A DNA stretch of 47,627 nt from Bacteroidales bacterium. Lineage in GTDB: Bacteria; Bacteroidota; Bacteroidia; Bacteroidales; P3. The stretch is taken from positions 1 to 47,627 of the forward strand of contig JAFRRK010000072.1 of the NCBI GenBank assembly GCA_017428115.1, written 5' to 3'. The position numbers and the translations under genes are program-made. This document shows, piece by piece, positions 7,928-15,068 of the stretch. A model generated the notes under the pieces. It was not told the origin of the DNA and made no database searches. It saw only the letters and a list, made by a program, of their open reading frames with translations. Positions within the stretch are counted from its first letter, which is position 1, and every line of letters begins with the position of its first letter.

Positions 7928-9487
7928 CTATTGATTGTTTTTTGGGCTTTTCCCATTCCAGAAGTCGGCATTTTCAATGTTGAGGTCTTTGGGCGAGAAT
8001 ATGGGGTTCTTAATGCCTGCTTTTTTCTGCCGCTCATAGTCTCGCAATATGCGGAACGATTTGGGCGAGAGCAGCAGTATGGCGATGATGTTTATCCATG
8101 CCATTAGTCCCACTCCCATGTCGCCCAGATTCCATATCACGCCCGCTTCCTTGAGGCTGCCAAAGAATACCGAGCCTATGAAAAGCACGCGTAAAATCAT
8201 GATGATTCGTCGTTCGTCTTTTTGGCTGTCGAAGATGAGGCGGTCGCGCTGTTTTGCTTCTATGGGGTTGGATATGTCGAAGTATTTGCCTTGTATCTTG
8301 ATGCGGTGTTCGCGGGCCTTGCTAAAGAGGTATACAAGGTTGGTCTCGGCATAGTAGTAGTATGCCATTACGGTGGTAAAGGCGAAGAAAAACAAGGTGA
8401 TACTAATGACAATGCCGCCTACATTGTGTCCTAGCAGGGTGCCGAGGGCGGCAATGGTATACTCGACGCTTGGCTGTCCTAAGTCAGCAACAGTCGACTG
8501 CACTAGATAGCCTCCGGTGGCAGGATCGATGACGTTGTAGCATTTGGTGGCGAGCAGCATGACTGCAGTGGCCGTGCATACTAGCAGGGTGTCCACATAG
8601 ACCGAGAAACCCTGTACCAGCCCCTGCTTCACGGGATGGTCTACCTTGGCGGCGGCGGCCACGATAGGTGCTGTGCCCTGCCCGGCTTCGTTGCTATAGA
8701 TGCCTCGCTTGACACCCCATGCCACTGATGAGCCCATGATGCCGCCCAAAGCCTCGTGGAGGCCGAAAGCACTAGAAAGCATATCGCGGAAGGCTCCAGG
8801 AACGGCTTGGGCATTGCATACCAATACCACAATGCTGAGGATTATATAGGCTATGGCCATGAAAGGGGTGACTATCTCTGCCACGGCTGAAATTCTCTTC
8901 ACCCCGCCTAATACTACCAGTGCGATGAGGGTGGCGACAAATACCCCTATCACCCACGGTGCGATATGGAAGGTGGTGGAAAAGGACATGGCTATGCTGT
9001 TGCTGTGGATGGGGGGTAGGCAGAGGGCGCATGCAAGTACGGTGACGGCAGCAAAAAGTATGGCCAGCCAGCGGCAGCGGAGTCCTTTCTCAATGTAATA
9101 GGCAGGGCCGCCGCGCAGCTCGTTGCCATGACGCTGTTTGTAGATTTGTGCCAAGCAAGCTTCGGCGTAGGCTGTGCCAGCCCCAAAGAAGGCTATAATC
9201 CACATCCATATGATGGCACCCGGGCCACCAAACCCTATCGCCATTGCCACTCCTACTATATTCCCGGTACCCACACGTCCAGATAGGGCAAGGGCGAAAG
9301 CTTGAAAAGAGCTGATGCCCTCTTTTTTTGTCTTGTCGTTGGCAAATAGCAGCCGCACCATCTCGCCAAAATGGCGTATCTGCACAAAGCGTGTGCCAAA
9401 GGAGAAGTACAGTCCACCAATCAAGCATAATCCCACTAGGGGCCAACTCCACACACAGCTGTTGAGAAAGGTGATTAACTCGTCCAT
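7928..9487 (-). CDS. Alanine/glycine:cation symporter (AGCS family)
   Basis: A 519-residue inner-membrane transporter of the AGCS (AlsT/DagA) family, which imports alanine or glycine with sodium or protons. The family signature GTGNIVGVAMAIGFGGPGA sits near residue 75, following FGTRFVQIRHF. Around ten or eleven hydrophobic helices follow, including the conserved region AWGVKRGIYSNEAGQGTAPI. The length is slightly above the usual 450-490 because of a cytosolic loop near 395-430 and a polar C-terminal tail. It is preceded by its own promoter (9513-9544) and appears monocistronic. The substrate and coupling ion are inferred from the family. Confidence 0.92.
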   Translation of the reverse strand: MDELITFLNSCVWSWPLVGLCLIGGLYFSFGTRFVQIRHFGEMVRLLFANDKTKKEGISSFQAFALALSGRVGTGNIVGVAMAIGFGGPGAIIWMWIIAFFGAGTAYAEACLAQIYKQRHGNELRGGPAYYIEKGLRCRWLAILFAAVTVLACALCLPPIHSNSIAMSFSTTFHIAPWVIGVFVATLIALVVLGGVKRISAVAEIVTPFMAIAYIILSIVVLVCNAQAVPGAFRDMLSSAFGLHEALGGIMGSSVAWGVKRGIYSNEAGQGTAPIVAAAAKVDHPVKQGLVQGFSVYVDTLLVCTATAVMLLATKCYNVIDPATGGYLVQSTVADLGQPSVEYTIAALGTLLGHNVGGIVISITLFFFAFTTVMAYYYYAETNLVYLFSKAREHRIKIQGKYFDISNPIEAKQRDRLIFDSQKDERRIIMILRVLFIGSVFFGSLKEAGVIWNLGDMGVGLMAWINIIAILLLSPKSFRILRDYERQKKAGIKNPIFSPKDLNIENADFWNGKSPKNNQ

Positions 9488-9512
9488 TTTTTTACAATCA
9501 GATTTGAAAATG

Positions 9513-9544
9513 CAAAATTACACAAAAAAATCGGATTTCCACAA
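9513..9544 (-). promoter_or_regulatory. Promoter for the AGCS symporter
   Basis: On the minus strand TTG (9542-9544) is followed after 21 bases by TAATTTTG (9513-9520), matching the Bacteroidota -33/-7 pattern. The ATG is about 25 bases downstream of the -7 box. Confidence 0.6.
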
Positions 9545-9575
9545 AAAAAGTCACAACCTCTCCCCGACAAACGTA

Positions 9576-9625
9576 TCACAATTGGATGTTACATGCACCT
9601 TCGATACCTGTTATCACCATTCTCA
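9576..9625 (-). repeat. 50-bp 3' element, copy 1
   Basis: This 50-bp segment differs at one position from 12534-12583. Both copies follow directly after a T9SS cargo gene, separated from it by AATTGAGAATT-type repeats, and both precede the next minus-strand promoter. It is non-coding. It could be a 3' UTR or terminator module, or an upstream element for the next gene. Confidence 0.8.
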
Positions 9626-9643
9626 GTTTTCATTTTTTAATTC

Positions 9644-11029
9644 TCAATTCCGCTCCACCAACAACTTCTGAGTGCTGGAGCCTTGGGGCGATTCGAGGGT
9701 GACGAGGTACAGCCCTGCCGCCAGCCCGCGGGTCGAGAGCGTCAGCCTCGTCCCCTCCTTTGTGGGGTGGCTCGAAGAGCCAGGGTCTACAACCATCCGC
9801 CTCCGCAGCAGCTCGCGGCCCTGCTCGTCGCGCAGCACCACTTCGAACGACGGCACAGCATTCTCTCCTGCCGTCACCGCCACCGTCACCTCGTTCTGTG
9901 CCGGGTTGGGACTCAGCGTGAACGCAATCCTTTCACCCTTCGGCAATGCAATGCCCACCGAGTTTTCAGGTCTGTAATAAAACTGCACCGTGTCGCTCCA
10001 TTCGCCCCACACCATCGTGTCGTGCACAGGGCACATGTGGTGGCAACGCCCTCGGCATCGCGCCGCATACAGCACCCCCGTATCAAAGTCACCGGCAGGC
10101 AGCAGATATGGATGTGTGCTGGCATTTGCCATAATGAAGCTGTCGGGGTCTTGGTCCGCCGGCCCATAGGCCACCTGGAACGGCCGCTGTCCCGACCTTG
10201 CGCTCCAGTCAAACAGCGGTCTCCCGTCCACATAGCCCGTCCGACGGAAGTACTCCACCCTCGGGCAATCAAAGCTTTCCGTGTCCGGCGGCGCGATGAT
10301 GGGGTAATAGCATCCTAAGGAACCATTCTCAGTCATATTGTATTCTCCCCTTGATTCATTCAATTGAAATTGATGGTTAATGTTACCGCTCAATCCTCCA
10401 GCCTGAGAATGGACATATCGTTTTCCCTCTGTTGGACAGTCTATATCTGTAAACCTTGTTCCGACAAAGAAGGTGTCGGCTACAACTATTGGCTCTGGGA
10501 AATAAAACTCGTATGCCCCCACAACGGTGTCTCCTATATCTGGCCTGTCCGACACGGACTGGGGATAGACAAAGTGCCTGCTGGGCGGATAGTTGTGCAT
10601 TCTTGCAGAATCCGCATGGTAGTAATTGTCTCCTTCCTTTATGACGAGCATGGCATACGCCTCATATTCAAATTGACTAGTATCATTTGTACCACTTGTA
10701 TGTTGTGTAGTTATATCAGCTGTAGAGGTGGCTGCGATGCCATAAATAATAGTGGGTTGGTTAATAACATATCCTTGATAGTCAGACCGATATATTAACT
10801 TCGCATGGGCGGTATCATAATTATCCGCTCTGCACGAAATAAATGCATCACATAAATTCCCTCGTGGTTTATAGTATCGATAATCAAATGCATCGTTTGG
10901 ACTATTCTGAACTATTGGCGGCGCACAAAGGTATATGGAACTTGAATCACCATACCGTATCGTGTCCTGCGCCAACAACATATCAGCACCACACGCCATT
11001 ATCGCCATAATAAAAAACAACTTTTTCAT
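9644..11029 (-). CDS. T9SS-sorted secreted protein (cargo family, copy A)
   Basis: A 461-residue secreted protein. A signal peptide (MKKLFFIMAIMACGADMLLAQ) is followed by an N-terminal domain shared with two other proteins here (genes at 12630-14126 and 45946-47241). The common core in the three is an aromatic-Phe-x-x-Pro-Val/Ile pattern leading to D(S/T)FFV, here YFPEPIVVADTFFVG near residue 180. An Fn3-like segment with paired cysteines covers about 255-345. Residues from about 370 form a type A T9SS sorting domain: SPNPAQNE, a run of beta strands, then GLAAGLYLVTLES and a terminal KLLVERN. The protein is expected to be exported across the outer membrane and attached or released. It lies 12 bases after the 485-residue gene, so the two are likely co-transcribed. 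The last 85 or so codons are nearly identical to those of the 498-residue paralogue. Confidence 0.88.
   Translation of the reverse strand: MKKLFFIMAIMACGADMLLAQDTIRYGDSSSIYLCAPPIVQNSPNDAFDYRYYKPRGNLCDAFISCRADNYDTAHAKLIYRSDYQGYVINQPTIIYGIAATSTADITTQHTSGTNDTSQFEYEAYAMLVIKEGDNYYHADSARMHNYPPSRHFVYPQSVSDRPDIGDTVVGAYEFYFPEPIVVADTFFVGTRFTDIDCPTEGKRYVHSQAGGLSGNINHQFQLNESRGEYNMTENGSLGCYYPIIAPPDTESFDCPRVEYFRRTGYVDGRPLFDWSARSGQRPFQVAYGPADQDPDSFIMANASTHPYLLPAGDFDTGVLYAARCRGRCHHMCPVHDTMVWGEWSDTVQFYYRPENSVGIALPKGERIAFTLSPNPAQNEVTVAVTAGENAVPSFEVVLRDEQGRELLRRRMVVDPGSSSHPTKEGTRLTLSTRGLAAGLYLVTLESPQGSSTQKLLVERN
9650..9915 (-). repeat. Duplicated T9SS sorting-domain segment, copy 1
   Basis: The DNA encoding the sorting domain here is nearly identical to 12636-12900, with only scattered substitutions plus a short in-frame length difference near SHPTKEG and the VTVAVTAG strand. 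The rest of the two genes is much more diverged. This contrast points to gene conversion or recent copying of the C-terminal module. Confidence 0.8.
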
Positions 11030-11041
11030 GACACGACATAT

Positions 11042-12412
11042 TTAGTTGAACCTGCACCCCATATATATGACAAAACTGGAGCAGCTACTATAAGCATCCC
11101 ATCTATTATAGGATAGAGACAGTGTATGGTATGTATAGTTACTCGTATTATAACTCGGCATACTCAGCTGCAATATCTGTTGAAAAGCACGCCAATGGCA
11201 GAGAGAAGCTGGGTTATAGTTCGGGACATCCATCTCAATCCAATAGTTTCCACCCGCTGCCACGATGTGCTTGCTGGTCAGCCGGTCTAGCGAATAAAAC
11301 GGATAATCGTCCTTTTCATATATCGTGACGGCACTATAGGGAGGGGATGTGTATGGCTCCCAGCAAACAAACGCATAATGGTATAATGTTGATGGAAACC
11401 GTTGATACTGTAGCAATACCAATTTCGAATATTCAGGCAGGTATACCATTTCTTCTGGCTCCGCCTTGTCGAGCAGACTGTACCCCTGCGCACTGGTCAT
11501 TGCCATCGAGGCAAGGTCCACCGTCCTTAGGTGAGTCTCATAATTAGGCGACGCTCCTGGTTTGTGCAGGGCAACCAATGCTATGCTGTCTCCCTTCATC
11601 TTGCAGCAATGGTATATTCCTTCCATCTCGGGTACGACATAGCTATAGTAATTGTCAAAAGTAGCAATCACATTGCTTTTGTTGCACCTGTGAATGATTA
11701 GTTCACTCTTGTCTGGATAGCAAGAAACTATGCCCAGCCAGTTGTCCGTCACCACCACGTCGTCAGCACGTTCATAATGGTTACTATCACATAGAAAAAT
11801 GAAGCCGACTAGTGAAAAATCCATCACATAATCATATTCTATCGCAAAGAAAGTATGGCACGACCCATAATTGGCAGATGTACAAGGGTAAAACCACATT
11901 GGCACATTCACCGACGAAGAAAAATAGTACATTTCGCCAATAGACACCACCTTATACCTACCAATTCCGTCGGTGTATGCTGCCAACCTCCACATTATAG
12001 TTGAGGTTGGGGTTATGTCCATATCAAGTTCACGATAAGGGATACTAGACACCGCACAACCCTCTATCTCGGAAACCGAGGTATGGCCTATAATTCCGTT
12101 TCGCGTATCTCTTTTTTGCCCACAGAAAAAGTTTTCGTCTCCAACAATACGGATGTCCTTTATATCAACATCATTTTTCAATGTCACTTCAGCAATGTGT
12201 CCATACATATCAATTACTGCAAGTTTGGGTATCCCGCCATCCTCATAGTATGCAACCGCCCGCTGAGCATCGACAGCTCTGACAATCGAGCTGGAGGTAT
12301 TCGGTGTCAAAGGGGTATACCCCATAATAAAATTGTAGTATGTTTGCCCTTGCGTCTGTAGGCACAGCATCATACAAACAACTGAAAAAGATAGAAATAA
12401 ACGCAATTTTAT
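11042..12412 (-). CDS. Secreted partner protein of the T9SS cassette; non-ATG start
   Basis: A secreted protein of about 456 residues with no recognised family. The signal peptide reads KLRLFLSFSVVCMMLCLQTQGQ, but the codon just before it is ATA (12410-12412) where ATG would be expected. Other in-frame candidates are TTG at 12404-12406 and ATG at 12371-12373, which would cut the signal peptide short. The longer frame to 12499 runs through the promoter (12440-12470) and cannot be translated from it. The mature part has a repeating aromatic, beta-strand texture suggestive of a propeller. The segment IKDIRIVGDENFFCG resembles VTDMEILEDTLYFCG in the 157-residue protein at 45420, which sits in the same position before a related T9SS gene. 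There is no sorting domain. Confidence 0.7.
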   Translation of the reverse strand: MKLRLFLSFSVVCMMLCLQTQGQTYYNFIMGYTPLTPNTSSSIVRAVDAQRAVAYYEDGGIPKLAVIDMYGHIAEVTLKNDVDIKDIRIVGDENFFCGQKRDTRNGIIGHTSVSEIEGCAVSSIPYRELDMDITPTSTIMWRLAAYTDGIGRYKVVSIGEMYYFSSSVNVPMWFYPCTSANYGSCHTFFAIEYDYVMDFSLVGFIFLCDSNHYERADDVVVTDNWLGIVSCYPDKSELIIHRCNKSNVIATFDNYYSYVVPEMEGIYHCCKMKGDSIALVALHKPGASPNYETHLRTVDLASMAMTSAQGYSLLDKAEPEEMVYLPEYSKLVLLQYQRFPSTLYHYAFVCWEPYTSPPYSAVTIYEKDDYPFYSLDRLTSKHIVAAGGNYWIEMDVPNYNPASLCHWRAFQQILQLSMPSYNTSNYTYHTLSLSYNRWDAYSSCSSFVIYMGCRFN

Positions 12413-12439
12413 GTTGCATAGAATAATATTTTCATCCTG

Positions 12440-12470
12440 CAAAGATACAACTTTTCTCCAAGAAATGCAA
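12440..12470 (-). promoter_or_regulatory. Promoter of the partner/cargo operon
   Basis: On the minus strand TTG (12468-12470), a 20-base spacer and TATCTTTG (12440-12447) form a near-perfect Bacteroidota promoter. Transcription would begin about 10-20 bases before the signal-peptide coding region, which fixes the start of the downstream gene near 12412. Confidence 0.7.
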
Positions 12471-12533
12471 GTTTTTTTTGTTAAAAACACCCACAGCACA
12501 GTTTTTGTCCGTTACCCCCAAACAGCTTTTGTG

Positions 12534-12583
12534 TCACAATTGGATGTTACATGCACCTTCGATACATGTTATCACCATTCTCA
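12534..12583 (-). repeat. 50-bp 3' element, copy 2
   Basis: One mismatch to 9576-9625 over 50 bases. It lies between the 498-residue cargo gene and the promoter of the partner gene. It is followed on its gene-proximal side by several tandem ATTCTCA/ATTCTCAATT units (about 12591-12638). Confidence 0.8.
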
Positions 12584-12629
12584 TTTTTCCATTTTCAATT
12601 CTCAATCCTCTATTCTCAATTCTCAATTC

Positions 12630-14126
12630 TCAATTCCGCTCCACCACCAGCTTCTGCGTGCTTGAGCCTTGGGGCGATTCGAGGGTGACAAGGTACAGCC
12701 CTGCCGCCAGCCCGCGGGTTGAGAGCGTCAGCCTCGTCCCCTCCTTTGTGGGGTGGCTCGAGGAGTCAGGGTCTACACCCATCCGCCTCCGCAGCAGCTT
12801 GCGTCCCTGCTCGTCGCGCAGCACCACTTCGCACGGCAGCACAGCATTCTCTCCCACCGTCACCGTCACCTCGTCCCGTGCCGGATTGGGCGACAATGTG
12901 AAAAACCGTTCCTCTTCGGCCTGCTCGATGCCTTCGTCATTGCGTGCAAACTGAGCCTCAAACGCTGTGTCCTGAGTCACCACCACATAGCGCGGATTGC
13001 TTGTGTCACCGTCGTTCCAGCGCACAAAGCGGTAGTTCGCCATCAGCGGAACTGCCTTCAGCTCGGCGGTGTCGCCGTAGTAGTAGTCGCCGCCACCGTC
13101 CACGCGACCGCCGTAGCTCCTGTTGCTGCTCACTGCCACATGGTATCGTGTGTTGGTATCGAAATAGGCGATAAACGTGGTGTCGCTCATCAGCCGTATG
13201 GCTCGTGGGTTACTGGTGACCCCGTCGTTCCAGTGCGTGAAGCGGTAGCCCGAATATGGCCGTGCCCAGATTTGCTGCGTGGTGTTCTTCGATACGGTGT
13301 CGTAGGGTCCGGCACTTCCCATGCTGCTGTCGGCAGGCACCACATGAAGGTCCACAAAATCTATCAGAGGCATATACAGGCCCCACGGCTGGTTATGGTC
13401 ATCAACCACGATGTTGTACCACGTGTTATTAGGCAGACCATGTTCCAATAGAGGTGTCGAAAACTCGAAGGGACAACCCGTTGTGAAGGCCCTATCATAT
13501 CGGTACACACCATTATACAATGTAGGAGGGTTTGAGTAGTACCAACTATAATCAAGGTAATTGTTGTTGCAAGAACCCTCCATAAAGAAGAGGCTGTCCA
13601 CCTCCACTGGATGGTCGAAATAGGCAGTATAGAGTTGGCTGTACTTAAAACCATATTTATCAGTGTCAGCATTCAGTGGCACCTTTAATATTTGGCATCT
13701 GGCCGTGTCCCACCGCACAGAGTCCACTAATAATATCGTGTCTTTTGTGTCTCCAATTGTTCTTGTTCTTTGCTGATAGATATAGATATATTCTGGCAAA
13801 CGGACAGTGTCTCTTACATTCACACTATAGGTTCTCCAATCCCTAATCCATACGCTCACGCCCTTCAGTGCTGCCGGATATTTCACACGCTCCCCCTTTG
13901 CTAATAGGAATTGGGGATGGTGGTATTGGCCACCAAATAGCGTTAGGAGTTCTTCGTCGGGGTAAAAGGGATCTGATTCGTAATATTCGTAACAGCTGTC
14001 GTACCAATACGACATATACCATCCTCTAACTTTTCCGTCCGGGCCGCTGACGGTGTCCTGTGCCGCCGCCACGCCAAACAGACTCACGGCCACTACTACT
14101 GCAATAAGATGTTTCATATTCGTCAT
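12630..14126 (-). CDS. T9SS-sorted secreted protein with InlB-like repeats (cargo family, copy B)
   Basis: A 498-residue secreted protein. The start may be ATG at 14126 or the ATG three codons in (14117), which gives the cleaner signal peptide MKHLIAVVVAVSLFGVAAAQ. The N-terminal domain belongs to the same family as copies A (9644) and C (45946), with AYFDHPVEVDSLFFMEG near residue 175. Residues about 262-405 hold two Listeria-Bacteroides (InlB B-type) repeats with the usual YRFTHWNDG and YRFVRWNDGDT cores. The last 85 residues are a T9SS sorting domain (SPNPARDEVTV to KLVVERN), almost identical to copy A at DNA level. It is 8 bases downstream of the small ORFs at 14135-14511 and may be co-transcribed with them. 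Confidence 0.88.
   Translation of the reverse strand: MTNMKHLIAVVVAVSLFGVAAAQDTVSGPDGKVRGWYMSYWYDSCYEYYESDPFYPDEELLTLFGGQYHHPQFLLAKGERVKYPAALKGVSVWIRDWRTYSVNVRDTVRLPEYIYIYQQRTRTIGDTKDTILLVDSVRWDTARCQILKVPLNADTDKYGFKYSQLYTAYFDHPVEVDSLFFMEGSCNNNYLDYSWYYSNPPTLYNGVYRYDRAFTTGCPFEFSTPLLEHGLPNNTWYNIVVDDHNQPWGLYMPLIDFVDLHVVPADSSMGSAGPYDTVSKNTTQQIWARPYSGYRFTHWNDGVTSNPRAIRLMSDTTFIAYFDTNTRYHVAVSSNRSYGGRVDGGGDYYYGDTAELKAVPLMANYRFVRWNDGDTSNPRYVVVTQDTAFEAQFARNDEGIEQAEEERFFTLSPNPARDEVTVTVGENAVLPCEVVLRDEQGRKLLRRRMGVDPDSSSHPTKEGTRLTLSTRGLAAGLYLVTLESPQGSSTQKLVVERN
12636..12900 (-). repeat. Duplicated T9SS sorting-domain segment, copy 2
   Basis: Near-identical partner of 9650-9915, encoding the same C-terminal sorting domain. 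Identity falls away sharply upstream, in the repeats and N-terminal domain. Confidence 0.8.
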
Positions 14127-14134
14127 TGTTTATG

Positions 14135-14320
14135 TTATTGTTCTGTTTTCATATCATCGTTCTCGTCCGAATCCGTTTTAGCAGGTTCGCTGGTGAAGCA
14201 ACGCTGTTTAATATCAACTTGCTGTGCCGTCACTGTCACCCACGAGGTATTCTCAATTTCCAATGGATAAACTAAGTGAAGAGATGCGTATGTACGGACA
14301 GCTTTTTCTATTGGTTTCAA
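14135..14320 (-). pseudogene. Possible C-terminal half of a frameshifted small secreted protein
   Basis: A 61-codon frame starting with TTG that overlaps the stop of the 64-residue gene by four bases (TTGA). It has no signal peptide and no recognised family. If one A is restored in the AAAAA run near 14325, the two frames join into a protein of about 125 residues with an N-terminal signal peptide. The separation may therefore be a homopolymer frameshift rather than two genes. Eight bases separate it from the 498-residue T9SS gene. Confidence 0.35.
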
Positions 14321-14511
14321 TTTTTCTGATAATCCCAGTTATAAACAAACATGTCGCTACCATTGCCGAAAAAACGGACGATAGCATTCTCTCCACGCGG
14401 TTTCGTTGTTGTTCGTGTCCGAGAGTTCACTACCGTTGGCTGTGCAAAACTTGTATAATCTGCCATCGTCAATAGGACGATCAATGGGACTATAAATAGT
14501 ATTTTTTTCAT
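14317..14511 (-). CDS. Small secreted protein, possibly truncated by a frameshift
   Basis: A 64-residue protein with a good signal peptide (MKKILFIVPLIVLLTMADYTSFAQ) and only about 40 mature residues (SRTRTTTKPRGENAIVRFFG...). I recognise no family. The abrupt end after YNWDYQKN and the overlapping frame behind it suggest the intact gene ran on to about 14135. It heads a likely transcription unit with the 498-residue T9SS protein. No clear TAnnTTTG box lies in the A/T-rich DNA upstream. Confidence 0.5.
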   Translation of the reverse strand: MKKILFIVPLIVLLTMADYTSFAQPTVVNSRTRTTTKPRGENAIVRFFGNGSDMFVYNWDYQKN

Positions 14512-15068
14512 GATAATGCTGTTTTTAAGGTCTTTTTTTTTTTGTAATTATTGCATTTGCCTGAAATAAAGAGGAATATGGTATTTGTAAATTATTTTTT
14601 TAATAATCAAATATACAATTATTTCTTGAATTTGACTTTTTTCACAACAAAAATTTGACTTTATTCACAACAAAATGATTGAAACGCGACGCATAATTAC
14701 ACTTCCCTTTAGCAAAATAACTATAGGATAAGTGAGAGAGGCGGGGGTTGGAGTGGGTATGGGTGATTGGTTGACATGGTTGGGTTGGTGGGAAGACGTG
14801 GAGGGTGTGGAGGGAAAAAAATATGTAGAGGAAAGGAGGGGGCTAGTGGGACTGAGGATGGAAGTGGGGTTGTGGGAGGTGGTGGTGGGTGGGCATGAGA
14901 GGGAAGTGGGGGCTCAGATGTGGTGCGAGGGAGGGGTGTGGAGGGTGGGATGGCGGAAGAGGTGGAGGAGCGTTGAGAAGAGGGGAGGGTGGAATGAGGA
15001 TAAAAGAAAAGGTGCCCCGGCATGCTGCCGAGACACCTTTGGAAGGTAGGGTTGGGGAACCCTATGAG
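14512..15068. other. Non-coding gap with extreme G/C strand asymmetry
   Basis: Positions 14512-14720 are A/T-rich with oligo-T and oligo-A runs and no gene. Positions about 14726-15000 are strikingly G-rich and C-poor on the plus strand (GGG runs joined by T and A), and C-rich on the minus strand. At least one canonical quadruplex motif is present at 14887-14912, with four G-runs and loops of 1, 7 and 4 bases. Open frames cross this stretch only because it is low in complexity. The terminator of the giant gene lies at 15008-15040. Confidence 0.7.
15008..15040 (-). terminator. Rho-independent terminator of the giant surface-protein gene
   Basis: On the minus strand AAAGGTG and CACCTTT, then CGGCA/TGCCG inside, form a GC-rich hairpin followed by TTCTTTTA, 28 bases after the stop codon. 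Confidence 0.8.

Noticed and set aside
7724-8107. A 127-codon plus-strand frame
   Set aside because: It runs over the -7 box of the 447-residue gene and the 3' end of the symporter; the composition is that of A/T-rich spacer.
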